A DNA stretch of 64,000 bases from Apiospora phragmitis (GCA_038363925.1 JAQQWL010000009.1:1798001-1862000); one strand, 5' to 3'; shown: positions 1 to 14,820, counted from the stretch's first letter. Numbers and translations are program-made. Notes: generated from the sequence alone by a model not told the origin.

Positions 1-3000
1 GGGTGTCAAGGTGGGAAGATGGCTGATTTGCCAATGTTCCAAATGGGTTGACGGAGAAAGGCGGGCTTTGTTTTGGATATTACTGTTGTGGTATGTCCAG
101 GGTACAGGGTTTTGCAGGGTTTTGATCGTTCGCTCCGGAGACCAAAGCAGGAAGAAGACAAGTCAAGGAGACTTGGAGAGGGGGTGGGAACGCAGAAGGC
201 AGGCAATCCGACGATGTGCGGTGAGGGCGGAGCAGTAGAAAGGATACAGCTTGTTTTAGATACAACCCACTGCTACGGGGTGCTACAATATGCGTCAGCG
301 CGTTTCAGAAATGGGGAATGCAAAGCGTTGGCAGAAAGTGGCCAGTGAGCAGGACGGGAACGGAGAACTGGGCTGGGCTGGCGTGTCAGAGACTAAGGGT
401 AGCGCCAGACCCGCCTGCAGACTTGGATGGTTCACTAGGAAAATTAAAATGCTCTGTGAAATGAGAAAGAGAAGAAGAAAAAAAGTGATCTAACGGCCCA
501 CGCGTTTGGTGGTCGGGCAATAGTACATATCTGCAACAGCTGAATACCTAAGTATGGAGGAGTGGGGTTGCCAATGTATGTGTAGAATGAAAAGAAAAGA
601 ACGAGTTGAAGAAAACAGTTGATTCACCACGGCAGTTAATAGTTTCATATGTACGACGAGGCACATGTAAATATGCAGATATGCTGGGGTTATGCCGTGC
701 GACGGCAAACAAGCCCCAAACATTGTCTCAAATTTCCCACTAGAAGCATGAGGTGGAAGCATGGAAAGACGATCGAAAGAGTGGGAATGGAGATTGTACG
801 TTGAAACCTTGACTCAACCAGCAAAAGGATGATAGATGATGTGATGATCGCAGATGAATGAGATCAGAGCCTAATCCCGGAACCGCTTTCGACTCCGGAC
901 TTCCCTTGTTTTGAAACTGTATCCTAGAGATGGACAGACGCAAATCACGAGGAGAAGAAGAAACAAGTATTCGTGTTCATCCCCATCTTTCAACTCTTCG
1001 GGTCGTGCGTGTTGTTTCTCGTCATGCAGCGCATCTGGGGTTCAGCGGGACGGAGGCAGAGTAGGAGGTAATTTGGGACGGGAGTGCATACGGGTACCTA
1101 CACACATGCCTACGGTGCTGCGCGGCTGCAGTTGGTTCGAGTCGTAGTAAAATGATTTTCTTTTGGGCTTCCAAATCTGTCTGGTCCCTAGAAATTACAC
1201 GTGGCTATCGACAGGGGGAACTGACTCCAACCCAACAACCAACTGCTGCATCCGCCACGATCCCAGAACCCTACATATCTTACATGCTGACCTCGCGTCT
1301 CGATGCTTCCTTCGCAACTTGGCACATGTCGGTCCCAGCTCCCAGTCTATTTTTGTAACGGCCATCCATTTCCCCGCCCGGGCTTGCTTACTACTCGAAC
1401 GTTTCGGCTTGAACCTGCAATGCTTCGCAAACACGTCTTCGGCCGTGTGCGTTGTAGTATGTATGTAGCTTCTGATCGCATCCCGCTTTGAATGGGCTCA
1501 GAGTGTTGAGCTATCGTGCTGGCAACAGACAGACCCTGGTTCCAGGAGGTGAGGCAGCATCGGAATTGGTCCGAGCCCTACCTAACGTCGGCACTGCCAT
1601 GTTTAGGGCTGCAGCCTGCCTTGTTAGGTTAGGAATATGGCATTATGTCGCTGTGTTCAAGGTTGATATTTACCGGTCAACCCGACGGGGTTATTGGAAC
1701 ATCCGATCACTACAGTCATGCAGTTGGCTCGTGGCAGAAGTCGTGCTATTCATTTGGTATGCCACCCTCGTTCTCATCCGCGAAGTCCTGTACTCAACTC
1801 GGAATCTGCTTAACCTGAACGGGTTGAACGTACAGGGCATCTTCCCGGAAGCTTGGAACCCCATGCGGCCATGGCCACTGTGCATATGCGCCACTGTTTA
1901 CCCATCTCCGGTGGGATCAGCATCAATTATGCAGCCCCAACGGGTTCATTTCGAGTCAGTCACGGCTTTCGGGTGCAAGAGACTCCCTTCAGCCAACCAA
2001 CTATCATAGGCTAAGGAACTCAATTATGCATGTGTTGATCTCCGGGTCATTACTGATGCATCCGACTATGTAATAAGCAACTGCTGTCTTAGGTACCAGA
2101 ATCAACAGCATCTTGCTTGTCTCACAGGTTAATCTTCTAATTTCCCGCGACCCCTCCTGTTGTTAGTCAAGAATAGCAGTTCCATCGTATTGTTCTTCCT
2201 TCTGGAGGTCTGCCGGACGGGCACGCGGGCTCTGCTCAGGCCAGCTTGTAGAGAACCCTATATGTAGGGGTGTGGTCACTAAGGGGGCCTGTGGAGCACA
2301 GCGGCCACCAGCTTCTGCCCAGAACCCTACCCCTGATTATGTATCATCCAAGCATCGAACCGAACCAGCGTGTTCCTTGGGGCTTCTAGAAGGACTCTGG
2401 AATCTGCCAGCCCGCGTTTCCACCCCGTTTCGGTTTCACTGCAAAGGCAAAGGGATTGGAAACTGGAATATCCCCCATAACATGGAGCATGATACGACAA
2501 CAGACGGTCACTCCGATGACAGCATGCCGTCTGATCTCTTTCCTCAAGGCACAGTCCGGGCATTTGTTAACCGAGATCGCCGCGCTGGCTGGGTACACGT
2601 ATTCCGAGGCGAGAGGTGGGCGTTCGTCGAGTCATGTGTGTGTGTGCGCGGACAGGTGTACTCTGCCTGCGGAGCAACTGCGAATCTGACTTCTCGTCAG
2701 CAACAGCAACAACACATCCGCCTCTCGTACTTCGCCGTATGGAGGCAGCCGTGCGCATGACAGCCCCGTTCGTATAATCTTTTTCTACGCTCTTGAGCGG
2801 GTCCTCCTTCACCGGGGGTAACCAGATGAGATCATCACAGCGCTCTGCCAGGGCAAGTCGTGGCATTGCTAATGGGAAAAGGTCACATCGGTCTGGTCGA
2901 TTCAACAATGCCTTGAGATGATCGCTAGATTGGCAGATTGGCATATTGGAGTCTGGGAAGCGGTGAGGCTGAATGCCCTCATGCACAATGAAGATGCACT

Positions 3001-6000
3001 GCAACCTTTTCGAGACAACGGGAACAGCCACCCAATCATCGCGTCCGACCAGAGACCAGCGACCAGCGATTCGCAGGACTAAAAGTGGATAGCAACGGCC
3101 CTCTCAGCCTCTCCTGCTTCTATCCATTATTTCTAGATCCCAAACTGACGACAGCACCACTGAAAAAAGCACCATCTCGGCATGCTAATAACGCCCATTA
3201 GGCTGTTAGGCTTGCTGCTCAACGTACTTTGCTTGCTAGCTCCGGGCCCACGGTTCACATGAGGGACCTGATACATGGCATATCCCGCACTTCCGCATTT
3301 GGCGTGGGACAACAACAGCAATTGAACGGATTGCGGGTCACTCGGACAAATTTGCGGTCGTCGTGAATGGCCGATGTTACGGTAGGGTTGGTGCGCAACC
3401 TGGTGGTGTACGGTGCTTGCCATGTCATGAACATGGCTGGCGGCTGGCTTGACCAGAAGCGCTGACAGTCCGCACACTGCGGGCTCTCCAAGTGCCAAGA
3501 GATGGCTATCAATACCTTCTTTGCCTACTGCACCCGACCGCTAAGTCCACGCGGCCTCGCCAGATCTTGGAGGAAATGTCAAGCCACGAACGTCGTGCGT
3601 GGTTCATACAACACGGAGACGGTGCTGTGATCATCGTATCGCCCATTGCTCAATCGTCTCACCTGTAAGGGCCCTCCTCCCTTTCGAGGTCACGACCACC
3701 CGCGTCACAATCATTCCCGTGGATATGATCTCGACGTTTGGGCCGTCCTCTTTTTCCCCCCTTCGTCTTACTCCTCCCCCCTACACCTTGGCATCAAAGA
3801 AAAGGTCCACCCCGGAGACGGCTGGGTCCATCGGTAAGCGGGCGGCATGGGAGTTCGCCTCCTACCGCCGAGACGACCAGCCTCACGGGCCCTTCGGCGT
3901 TATTTATGTGCTCTCGGACGTTCAGTGCGTTCGGTTTTCACTGCCAATTTAGGTCGGGACGATCTATAATACATTCAGATATTCGTGGAGCAAAGTAACC
4001 GTGGCCGGGGCTGCCAGGCACTATACAGGTCACAGCTTAGAGAGTGCTCCGAAGGATGCTGTGAGTGCATCCAAACGGGCTCGGTCAACTTCTCAAGTCC
4101 TTACATGTACGAGTACCACCTCGCCGACCCAGTTAGTGCCAATGCTCTATACGAAATCCGACTGGCAAGTATTGGGATACTCACTGAAGAACTTAGGTAA
4201 GATAGTTGTGAGATACGTGAGGTACAGGATGGCATTGCTATTCTTGGCGAAACATACAGCTTCATACTTCATTGATGGTAAAGCTGACACTCTGATATGC
4301 TGACACACAGAAAGTACGTGGTTGTCGGCAACTATGGACATGCCTATAATTGGAAAGGGTCCTTCCAAGGCAAGTTCATCTCATACTTCAATAGTGGATG
4401 GCTTCCCAGAACTCGGGTTGCACTTGGTGGCTCCCGCTGGCTATCTATGTACAGGGCACGGTTCAGGGGCCTGATACACGATCGGCACAGAGCAGGAGGG
4501 GTATGACGCATGCCTCTGATGTGGATGGAGACGTGGTCGATCTGAAGATGATCGCTGGGGCTTCATCCTACTACAAAGGATATGCGGACAAATCCGTTCA
4601 TCTTGCGCGTATATCATAGCCTACAGAATTCGGTGGATAGTAGACAATCATGACGAAGAAAGGCGAGCTGGAGTCTTCTTGGGGTTCTTGTCTATGTGGA
4701 ATCGAATGGGAGTACATCAAGGTAGTGTATCTCTTCGGCCGAACGGATTCGTTGTTGTTGTTATTATGGTCACCATCATATCTCATCGTCTGGAGCGACA
4801 GCATAGCCACCTTTGACCCTCTCCCCTTGGGGAAGGGTATGGGACGTACTGTCCTGAAGGTCTGCCTTATTTCGCATGTCTAATCTCAGCGGGCTTCGCA
4901 CTCGTCCATTCAATGCAGGATTCAGTCTGGCCATTTGCAAGTCCTCTTTTTCTGCTGACGACAGATGAAGAGCATAACCAACCCTGTTGCCACAATGTGG
5001 ATGAAGAAGGCTACGAAGTATGAAAACCACTCAGCCTTGAGAATCGTGATTATTTTCTTGAACATGCGCGGTCTGCACCCTTCTTCGCTTAGCTCTCCGA
5101 GAGCAGCTTGCCATGCTGTGATGGCAATATCCGCATGCTTCAGTGGTGAGGGGAGCGGCGACTGAGGCATCGACAAGCTTCAAGCTGGGTTGCTCGTCGT
5201 CGCCCTATTCCTGCTTTATCATGTCTGACGGCAGCTTATCAGCGAGGCTCGATGCTTTCTTTATGGCCTCCTGTTGCTTTGACAGCCCTACCCAGAGCGG
5301 GCAGGCGCCGCTACGCTCCCGACCCCAAGACGGTTCGGCGTTCGGCCGGTAGGCCGGAAATCCTCGAGGACGGCGACGGCCCCGGCAACGGTCCACGGAC
5401 GGATTTCAGGGAACCGTTGACGCCCGGGCTCGCCACGCTATGCATGAACTCGGGTCCAGTGTCACCTAGTCCCCCTTGTCTTTCCGCTTGCTTGCACTCC
5501 GATGTCAGTGATCGTTCGTAGGCACTCAACGTAAGTACAGCTCTACATAATGCTTTACTGCCGTACATGTATTTATTTCTGTCCAGTGATTCCTCCGGGC
5601 TGTTCCGTGTCTACTAGAATCGACTAGGTTGGCTTTACTTGTTTTGAGTTGCTTGCCCCTTTTTCCAGTCTCGTTGAGCATGCCGTATCTTCGAACAGGG
5701 AAACGCCCAAGTAACAGATCAGGGTCTTTGTCAAAAAGGGCATCTCGCCACAAGCTAGCCCTCTGATCTCGTCGCCGGCCTGGACCAATATGAAGAAGAA
5801 GAAAGCGATGGGTGTCGTCATCGAATCGGCAAGCATCTGATTGAGTCAACTAATCAATCATCTTGACTCGTCTTTCTGTTGATGCTTAAACCTTCGCAGG
5901 TGTATTCCGACCTTCATATCTCATGATAGCCATCCCTTCAGTGCCATCTCCGACAGCGATAAACACGTCAATTACGATGACCAAGGGCTGTTAAGGGGCA

Positions 6001-8839
6001 AGTGAAGAATATTTGATGCGAAAGAGAGAATGTTTATCACCATGTACCTCTACTTAACGGAGGCATTTTTGAATTTTCGACATGCGATACGTTGCGTCTC
6101 CCCTTGGAATGGGCCAGGCTAATTTATGAGTAGTGGTAGCATGTTATTCTGGGATACCGAATCATCTCCATCGCTCCCATTGATTGACTCATGGGCCATG
6201 GTCGGATAAATGTGTGCTGCGAAACGTTGCTGGTCTTTCTTCGTCTGATGACTTCTTACTAGTACTCCGAAGTAGGAGAAGGTCCGAGGCCTCCCTCGAT
6301 GATCTTGTCTGCTGAATATCATCCGAATTTGGTTACTGAAACTTTACAAAGCTGAGTCCCTAAGAGTACAAAAGCGTGTGTACGCGTCGGCTATCCCCTT
6401 TATCAAACCAAGCGACTGACGATCACTGCCAAGGTTCGCGAGGTGCCATGCCTCTCTCCCTCGCTCTCTCGCGTCTTCGTCGCCTCTTGGCAATCGAGTT
6501 AGGTTTGATATATGCGATATCATCTTCTCGGACTTCTCCGGCTTTTCCTCCTCTCCGTTCGGAGAAGACAAAAAGACAACATAAGACAAATCGAGACGGG
6601 TACGCTGTAGGTGGCGTGAACATCGATTTGCCAGCAGCCCGGGCCCCAACTGACAACTCTTTTGAGCTGTTTTTGAATCTAATGCCACAAAAGGAAGTTA
6701 TCCTGTTTAAGAGGTCTTGGCAGCGGTATTCGAGAGCTTATCACATGAGCTCCCGTCCCTCCCTCCGAGACTTTGCTTAAAACTCTTGGCCACAAACCGG
6801 CCAATCTTGCAATTCGACGATGAACCCTACGACTAGATCAGATTAAATCAGAACCGTGCAAATCCCAACAATGGAGATTCAGGAGAACGAAGCCCGGCGA
6901 GGCCCAAACGTTTCCCCCACTCAAAGGGGGGAAGGGAAGCAAGTCAGAAGAATGCCCCTTTTGTCAGTGATCAGTATTATCACCGAATCGTGAGAAGGAG
7001 GGAAAGGGCGATGGAGGTTTCACGTTTCTCCCCATCGCCGATGTCGTCATCCGTTGACCCCAGGAATAGGCGGCGCCGGGATATGATGGCATTCGTCCGT
7101 TGATTCCGAGCCGAGGGGCTGGACCCGGCTAGAGATTTGCAGATCTGCTGCATCCCGCGAGTGATCGACGTCACCCGTGAGACTCCTCCATCATTAGATC
7201 AGGTATCTTCAAGATTTTGCCAAGGCTCGGCCAGCCTAGTATTGTAATTCTTGGTTTAGTCCACCATTTGGACTTTCCCATGGTTTGTGCTGATCAAATC
7301 CCGCCATGATGGTGATGTCCATATCGGCCGAGCGGGTAGGTTCTCCATCTTGGATCTTTAAGCCGCTATCGCCTCAATTTGGTGCGGAGATTCCCTACGA
7401 CGTAGTAGTACATGTTTCCTATATTCAACCACCCCAAAACTCCCCGACTGGTGTCCCGGGTGCTCGAGAAAGGCCGATGCAGGCGACCGCAGCACACATG
7501 CTTTGCAGTAAATTGTGGCACGCCTTGAGAAAGTTTTACTTCTCCGTCATAGATTCACTGGTATCGTGGTTATTTAATCGCGTGAGGGGTGAGAAGAGCT
7601 TAAGCAATCTGAACAGGGTTGTTCGTGCTGTCATGATAGAGCTTACATGATGCAAGGGATTCCACCACATCATCACCCACCCTCCTACGTACGCACAGGC
7701 TATTCTTGTCACTCGGTGCATCAAATAATATTTCCTTGCAGTCCTCCTCGTATTTCTCCATACCCCTAGTAGTACATGCAGGGGACATACATTGACAAGT
7801 AAGTTACGCAAGGTCGGAAGCAGCTTCTGAAGTAGTAGTAATATTGGGCACAAGGGGTATGATCTGAGCATTCAGCGTCATTATGTTACACAGACAACAT
7901 CAGGAGGTTCGTCGTAGATATGCAACAACTACGCTGCCGCAGTGATATCCACACCTCTGGCTTCCCACTCTCTCCGCCTCTTCTAGCCACACTCCCCCAT
8001 CATCCACCTAGCACACGCTGACCCTAAGACGCAAGGAACTACAAGAAGAACGAAGAGACCAGCGAAGCCCGTACAAGTGTCAAAGACCGCCACCCACGCC
8101 TCAAGTATCATGCCCATCCGCTATGTGTGGTAGTCGTATCCGGGTGACTGCCGTAATTTCCTGGCCCTTGGAGAATTTCGACTTTATACCCGAAGGTAAG
8201 CGTGTTCCTTCGCCCCATCTACCATAACAAAATCGGGGGTTGTCAAGTAAACGCAAGAACGTGAATCAACATGTTTAGCGCAAGAAAACATTTTCGGCGA
8301 GAAGAAGCCTTTTGATGTAGACAAAGAAGCCCTTGAAAGACGGACGGAAGGGCGTTGCTGCTGCACTAGTCCAGAGCCACAGCATCAATGCAGCGGGCAT
8401 CCGAAGTGAAGCGTATGCCGGAAAGTTTGTATATCGGGCGAACACGTCTCCTTTTTTTTCTTTTTATCCTTCTCTGCTGAGCCTATATGGCTCGCTTCGA
8501 GGGTGGACGGTTCGGTGAGACAAACGAGACGGCGCGGTATATGGCGGTGCATAAAGCTGACCGGAGGAGTAATACAAGTAGGAAGTGGCGCAGGCGGTCG
8601 GAAAATAGTTGGTGTCGGTCCAAGGAAAGGTTGGTATTGAGAAAAAGGCTGTCGTGACTTCGTCCTGGATACGCCAGATCTTCGAAGATTATAATGGGCG
8701 TATCAGGTAGAAATTAGTTTTGGCAAAGAACCACTCGAGGAAAGGCATGACGAGGCGCTCCAGCAACGTTTTTTGTTCCCGACGAGCCATTTCTCGTGGC
8801 ATTATCGTCAAACCCATTACCGGGGTAGCCGTTGAGTAA
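1..8839. other. Long stretch without a supportable gene
   Basis: No open frame here resembles a family I know. The longest frames, up to about 170 codons, lack protein-like composition, paired splice signals or recognisable motifs. The stretch next to 8839 holds the 3' flank of the Gbeta gene, which is transcribed leftwards. One minus-strand frame (about 4922-5170) ends in a hydrophobic segment that could span a membrane, but it is short and has no partner exons I can defend. Spliced short genes, non-coding transcripts or decayed sequence may be hidden here. Confidence 0.5.
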
Positions 8840-10311
8840 TTAGTAGGCCCAGATTTTAAGCTGCATCTCGAGTTAGTTTCAGGAGGAACTCCAAGGCAAT
8901 ATGATGGCACACGTACCACTGAGTCCCATGAACCCGTGCACAGGCTGATGCCGTCGTTGCTAACTCCCAAGCAGCTGACACGGTTTTCGTGACCCACCAA
9001 CGAGCCAACCTTTTCACCACGGGTAATATCCCAGACCTGCTACTTGTTAGAACGGTTTTCCTGACAGTCAGGACAAACATCTCGATTCGTACCTTGCACT
9101 CAAAGTCATCATAACCAGCAAACAGCAGACGACCAGAAACAGAGGTGGCCACCGAGGTGATACCACACAGAATAGATTCGGACTAATGAAAAGGTTAGCT
9201 AGGTCGTGAACGTGCTCGTTTCCTTATCAAACTTACTCCGTAGAGATTAAGCTCCCGATCAGCTCGGATATCAAACAACCTGCAGGTAGCATCATCGGAT
9301 CCAGTGACGAAAGAGTGGCCGTCGGGGAAAAACTGAATAGCGTTGATGTCGGACTCATGGCCCGCAAATGTCTGAACGGCCTTGCCTGCTCGGATATCCC
9401 AAAGCTTCGCGAAGGCATCGCAGGCACCAGATATGAACGTGTTCTGGTTTGTCGGGTTCAAGCTAATGCTCATTACGTCGCCTAGATGGTCGGCGAACTC
9501 CATAACCTTGGTGCCCGTCTCGATATCCCACTTCATGCAGGTCATGTCACCGGAAGACGTGAGAATACTTCGGTCGTTGATGAATCGACAGCACGATAGG
9601 TAACCAGCATGGCCAGACAGTTCTCGCGCGACACGGGTGGGGGCGTCTCGGTTCTGGTTCAGGTTGTAAATGGAGCAGATGTTGTCAAGACCACCGCACG
9701 CCACGTAGTTGCCACTAGGAGAATAGGCGCAGGTCATGACCCATGAAGATCGGAGAGGAATGGCGTGGACTTTGTTGGTCGTGTAGGCGTCCCAGATAAT
9801 CAGCTTGCCGTCCTGCGAGGCCGAGACCAGATGCCTCCGGTCTGTAGACCAGTGCATGGCATAAATCTTGGCGAGATGGCCCTTCAGCGTCCTCTTCGTC
9901 TTCATCAATTGGTTTCTGGGGATACTGTCGTGCGATTGTTGCGACACGGCGCGCACTATAAGAGGACCATGTTAGCAAGAGCAGTAATAGGGCGAAGCTG
10001 TAGAAGTTTGGTGTAACGACGACCGTGCCACGACCACGACGCCGGGCCCGTGTTGCCAATTTGCGAGATGGCAATATCGCGTCGTGGTGATGTCGGGCCG
10101 TGACTGATGAACCACGAGAGCACGTCGGGCATGTCGTGATAGTCGAGTAGTAGATGTGGCGGAAAGGGGGGAGAGACCTACGAGTCGTGTCTGCCAGCTC
10201 ATCCTTCTTGCGCTTGATCCTGTCCTTCAGAGTCTCTGCTTCACGTCGCGCTTGCTGGATGCGCGCTTGCATCGCCTCAGGCGACACATCGTTCGGTCGT
10301 TGCGAATCCAT
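8840..10311 (-). CDS. gnb1: Heterotrimeric G protein beta subunit, five exons
   Basis: This is the WD40 beta subunit that pairs with G-gamma and G-alpha at the plasma membrane to relay nutrient, pheromone and developmental signals. Exons on the minus strand are 10182-10311, 9237-9955, 9093-9182, 8917-9036 and 8840-8860. All four introns are GT..AG; three are 54-56 nt and the first is 226 nt. Spliced length is 1080 nt, giving 359 residues, the usual size for filamentous ascomycete Gbeta. The N-terminus has the coiled-coil helix that binds G-gamma ([19 protein letters not shown]), followed by seven WD repeats, with blades such as [25 protein letters not shown] and CRLFDIRAD. The last exon encodes only LKIWAY and the stop, the expected end of the family. 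The ATG at 10309-10311 gives the conserved N-terminus. Known orthologues include SfaD, GNB-1 and CPGB-1. No frame defects. Confidence 0.97.
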
Positions 10312-13300
10312 TGGGGTTGATTGTGACTGTGCCCGGAAACGACTGAGAAGGGGATGATGGGGAGGATTGAGAAGGGCACGGTGGGTGACTGCGGACGTGA
10401 ACCGGGAGGAAGAAGAGGGTGCGACGTGATTGACTGGATTGGAACCGAATCAAAGAATTCAGTCGGTCAATCAGTCACGGTCAGTCAATCGTCGTGTGGA
10501 GATTTGAGGCACACCTACAACAGAAAGAGGGAAAGAAAAAAAAAATAGAGGTGGTGAAGGTTGGATAGGATCGGTTCGGGACTGGATTGGCATTGACGGG
10601 CTGCAGACAAAACCACACAACCAAACACACACACTCTCTCTCACTCTCACACACTATGCGCACCAAAGCCAGGCTAGCTTAGTTGGGGGTACAGTATGGG
10701 GCAGGCAGAGGCAGAATTGGGAACAACTTGTACTCGTACTCAAGTAGTAGGGAGGTAAGTATGGGTAGGTAGACGGAGTTCGGGAGGGAGGTACCAAGTC
10801 TGCCACCAGCGTTCTTCAATTGCTTTATTTGGGGTGGACTCTTTTTCTTGGGGGAGAGAGGGGGGTGGAGGAGAAAGTGAGAGGTGAATTGAAGATTGAG
10901 GTGGACCTGTCTGTAACTGAAATGGGCGGATGCGATGGAGAGAAGCAAGCAGCAGAGCAGCAGCAGCAGCAGTAGCCGCAGGCCAAAAGGAGCAGTACAG
11001 TAACCTAGTACATCGGCACCAAACCCACCCACAATGCAGGTTCAGGGGGGCAGGTAATGCTCTCTAAACGACGATCAACCAGTCAGAACCATTTCTGAAC
11101 GCAGGCTACGGCGAAGTATGTAACCTGGACACAGTAACAGCAGCTGATTATCGTCGGGAACAGAGGTCCAAGTGGGAAAGACGCCAGGGTAGCGTATCTT
11201 AGCGGGTGGTAGGCGTGCAGGGTGGCAGGGTGCGCTGACCAAGAAGGTAAAGAAGGTACCAGAGGTGGAGCATCGACGAGATTGATTTCGGATTTCAAAT
11301 TCAGGGGGCCCGTCAGGAAACGATGGGGGCAGAGGGCAAGTTATTTTTACACGTTCAATTATTAACATCTGATGGACATCAGGAATAAAACAGAGCGAGG
11401 CGGTTATATGCGATTGAGTGCATACCTACGAATCAAATAAGGAGAGAGAGAGAGAGAAAGTTAACACTTCTTCAGTGAGCAAGCCGGAAGCTCCCACAAT
11501 ATCCAAAGTCTGCCTGCAGGCTTACCGACGACTTCCTTACAGGGCTGCTTATCCCGACGCGAGTGAGTTGAGAGATAAGGTAGGAACCTACCTGATACAG
11601 TGCCGACCGATGCCCATGTACATGCACGTATGGATAGTCAACAGGAAGAGAAGTAAACATGGGGCGAATCGGGTTGCGAATAGTCTACTAGTAGCTGCTT
11701 AGTGGCACAATAGAAAGAGCTGCTTGCGTGCACTTGTTGATGCGAGGAACATGAACCAAGGTCGTATCCCTTGTATATACTAGCACCAGCAGAGTAAGGG
11801 TAGGCAGAGTACGCATACGGAGTAGCAGGCGGAGGATCCAATCTACGCGCAAATGGGGCGGACCATTTGACCTACTGAGGTACTACTGCAGGTGGTTCCT
11901 CTCTAGCTCCCCTCGCTCTGATTTCGTCCATCGCTAATCATTTCTCCAATAACCATCCATCCTCAGCACTTTATTCCAGTGACTGCCTGCCATGCCTGCG
12001 CTGGCAGGAAAGCAAAGAAGTCTTTACCGAGCCCCGAGTAGCCGGCCGGATGGCGACGGTTGGTTGGTTGGTTGGGAGGGAAATGCTGACGAACCATCGA
12101 TCGTCCGTCTTACATACAAATGACGGGAGGTCTGGTCTGGGCAAATGCCAAAAGCAGTGCAGTGGCAACAGGGAAGAAGAAATAGTGCAGGGTCGAGAAT
12201 TCGCGATACAGTAGGTACGGAGTAACCGTTAATCGTTAACGCGACCCGTCTCAGACGAGAACGAAGTCCCAGCTGTGGGCCCCTTCCAGACGCGGACACG
12301 ACATGTTTTCTTGCGCCTTTCGTCAGAAGACAAGAAGAAGAAGGATATGATATATGGGTAAGGCTAAGGGGGATTCATCTTGCCATACCTCCATACGCGC
12401 GCTCGGTCGCAGCAGTTCGTCCTGCAGATCAGACCAACCTCCCACGCCTATCTCCCATTTGCATGAAGCCGTACATGAGTTTCCTCTTATACGGAATGCT
12501 CACTTGATCCATCCATCATTTTCTTCCCCCTCCAGGGCCACGGCGTCATGGCTTTTTTCTGGTTGGTCCAGAGCACTATCAAGAAACTGAAGCGGCAGGA
12601 TTTAGAGCCACTCGGGCCAATGTGAGCCACCAAAAAGGTACTGCCCGTCCATCTAGTAGTAGCCGGCCGACATGTCATAACCTGGAGGAAGCTGGAGGCT
12701 GGCGACAGTATCTGGCCTGTCTGGCCCTGTCTGGGCAGAGCTCCTCATCCCGTTCCTGAATTGGAGCCCACCACTGGATCCCCCCCATGCGCAGCAAATC
12801 TACAATCCCTGCACTCTGGCCCCTGTCGGGGACTTCACGGAACCGGAAATGGACAGCATCTGAGGCCAACGCCAACGGTCTTGGCCACCTGCTACGAGAG
12901 TATGCAGCCGTGCATGCCTGTTCGGTCCAATTGCGAATGGCCATCACCGTTTTTCGAGGATGGAAAATGGATGCGACTCTTCACGATAGGGGATCTTATA
13001 TCCACGTTGGGGTTGGAAGCTGCATGCAGTCGGGTGCACCTACGTAACCTATTTATCGTTAGGATGTAGTCTATTCCAATCCTAACCCCGCGTTTTCTTC
13101 CGGTACGGTACGGTCCAGTCCTGGGACAGGCACGACAAGTAGGTACTTGTACCGGCTGAGCTGAGCTAATCTGTACCTACATAGCAATTCGTCGTGATAG
13201 CCATCTCTAGGCCTGTGCCGGAGCTGTGTTCGTTGCCTCCCCTAGATCAAGAGCCGACCCGGCCGTCGTTGGTCGTCTTGCTGAACGTCGTTTGACTCAT

Positions 13301-14820
13301 GCCACCCTGGAAGACATAGTGACTAGATTCGGCAATGCTCGCCCAACGACGAAGCCAACAACGGCAGCTCGCGGTTCAGCTACACACCAACAAATGAATA
13401 GAGCCATTGCCTCCCGTCCTCCGCAACGCTCTTCTCGAAGATCCTCCGGGACGCTCTAGAGGATGTCGTGGCAGAACACTTACTTCACGATCTCTCCAGG
13501 ACTTTGAAGTCTCAGTGTTCAGTACATCTCGAATAAATGCGCCGACGAGTTCCTGAAGCCCCGAGCGCCCTAAACGCAGCCTTCAATCCTGTACAACCGC
13601 CGAAGGCCATTACCCCAGGCCTGATTACACATTATCCCGTTCGACCGAAGCCGCTGAGCAGTCCGTTCATGAGATCCCAATATCTCCGGACTGTGATACA
13701 GCTGAACACATAGTCTTCTGGTTTGTCCACAACCGTCGCGAAGGCTATATTCTGCCGCAAACGAAGGAGTTGACGAGTTGATGAGTCGTCGTCGTGGTTC
13801 CTATCTAAGTAACTTATAATCCGCCGCTAATATGGTCGGGCATTGCTTAAGGTCCATCCATCTACCGGCAATATATTATTCTCACTACATTGTTGCCCAC
13901 AATGCCACTCTGACCTTGATATCGACATGTAGACACATTGCTTATCTTCCAGCCTTCAAGGAACACGCTTGAAGGCAGAGCACACTCAGCACAGTGCACC
14001 TAGCGTATCGTAGGTACTGTACCGTCTTGTCGCCTATTGATATTCACCAGGTCGGCCAGTCGCTCCTGGGAAATTAGCTGTATCCCATGGGGTCGCACTG
14101 GTTGGTGACAGCAACCTCCTGTGACGGAAATTTTTGGTCCAGTCTTTCGGAGCTCGACCATCCCAAAGCGGTATGGGTTTGATTAGATTGGTCGTTGCTA
14201 CTGCAACGCTAGCATTGTATTGGATTGAAGGTATTCTTCTAGAAGCTTTGGTCTCGATTCAGCAGCCTCCATGCTCAGTCAATCCATCATATCACGATAC
14301 GAGAGAGCGAGACCGAGACCGAGAACTACCTCCTTCTTATCGTCATCATCACCATCTTCTTCTTCTTCTTCTTCTTCTTCTTCTTCTTCTTCTTCTCCTT
14401 GAAGGCCTATCAATCTCGAGTATATAAACTCAATCCCCGGTGCAGCATCACTTGCGATCAAGAAAACTTCTTTCGAAACACGCTGGAGCTGTAAGCTCAT
14501 CTGATCTGGTACTACCAGTACTTTACCGGGAATTACGGCTAAGACGGGCCTCGGGTCTACACAGCCTTTCCGTCGATAGCTTGCTCCTCCACCGTGGATT
14601 CTTCCACTGGGTCCCCAATCCTAATACCCGGCTGCCGTACTCACCGGTAGCTTCAATCTCCGCGCCTTATTTGTTGATTGGTGACCAGACTGGTGGGACG
14701 ATATCCGCTAGAGTATCATTGACTTCTATTGACACCATCGTCTGTGCTTCGCCCGAGGCTCAAGTCCCAAGTCCAAGCCCAGCTGACAGACTGACAGCTG
14801 ACGGCATCGTCATCACCATC
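10312..14820. other. Intergenic: Gbeta upstream region and low-complexity tracts
   Basis: The part next to 10312 is the promoter and leader side of the Gbeta gene. It contains a CT/CA-rich tract at about 10620-10655 and a short CAG run near 10952-10972. Frames further right, including about 13226-13459 and 13537-13710, are not recognisable as protein families. A (TCT)14 microsatellite lies at 14355-14396, upstream of the ADAL-like gene. I see no transposon open frame here. Confidence 0.5.
14355..14396 (+). repeat. (TCT)14 microsatellite
   Basis: Fourteen uninterrupted TCT units end in CC at 14397, preceded by an imperfect CAT/CAC trinucleotide run. The tract is about 425 nt upstream of the ATG chosen for the adenosine-deaminase-like gene, so it may sit in its promoter or leader. 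Pyrimidine tracts are common in fungal promoters, so the position may not be accidental. Length polymorphism between strains is likely. Confidence 0.95.

Noticed and set aside
1488..2009. Plus-strand frame of 173 codons
   Set aside because: No motif and irregular composition; likely chance.
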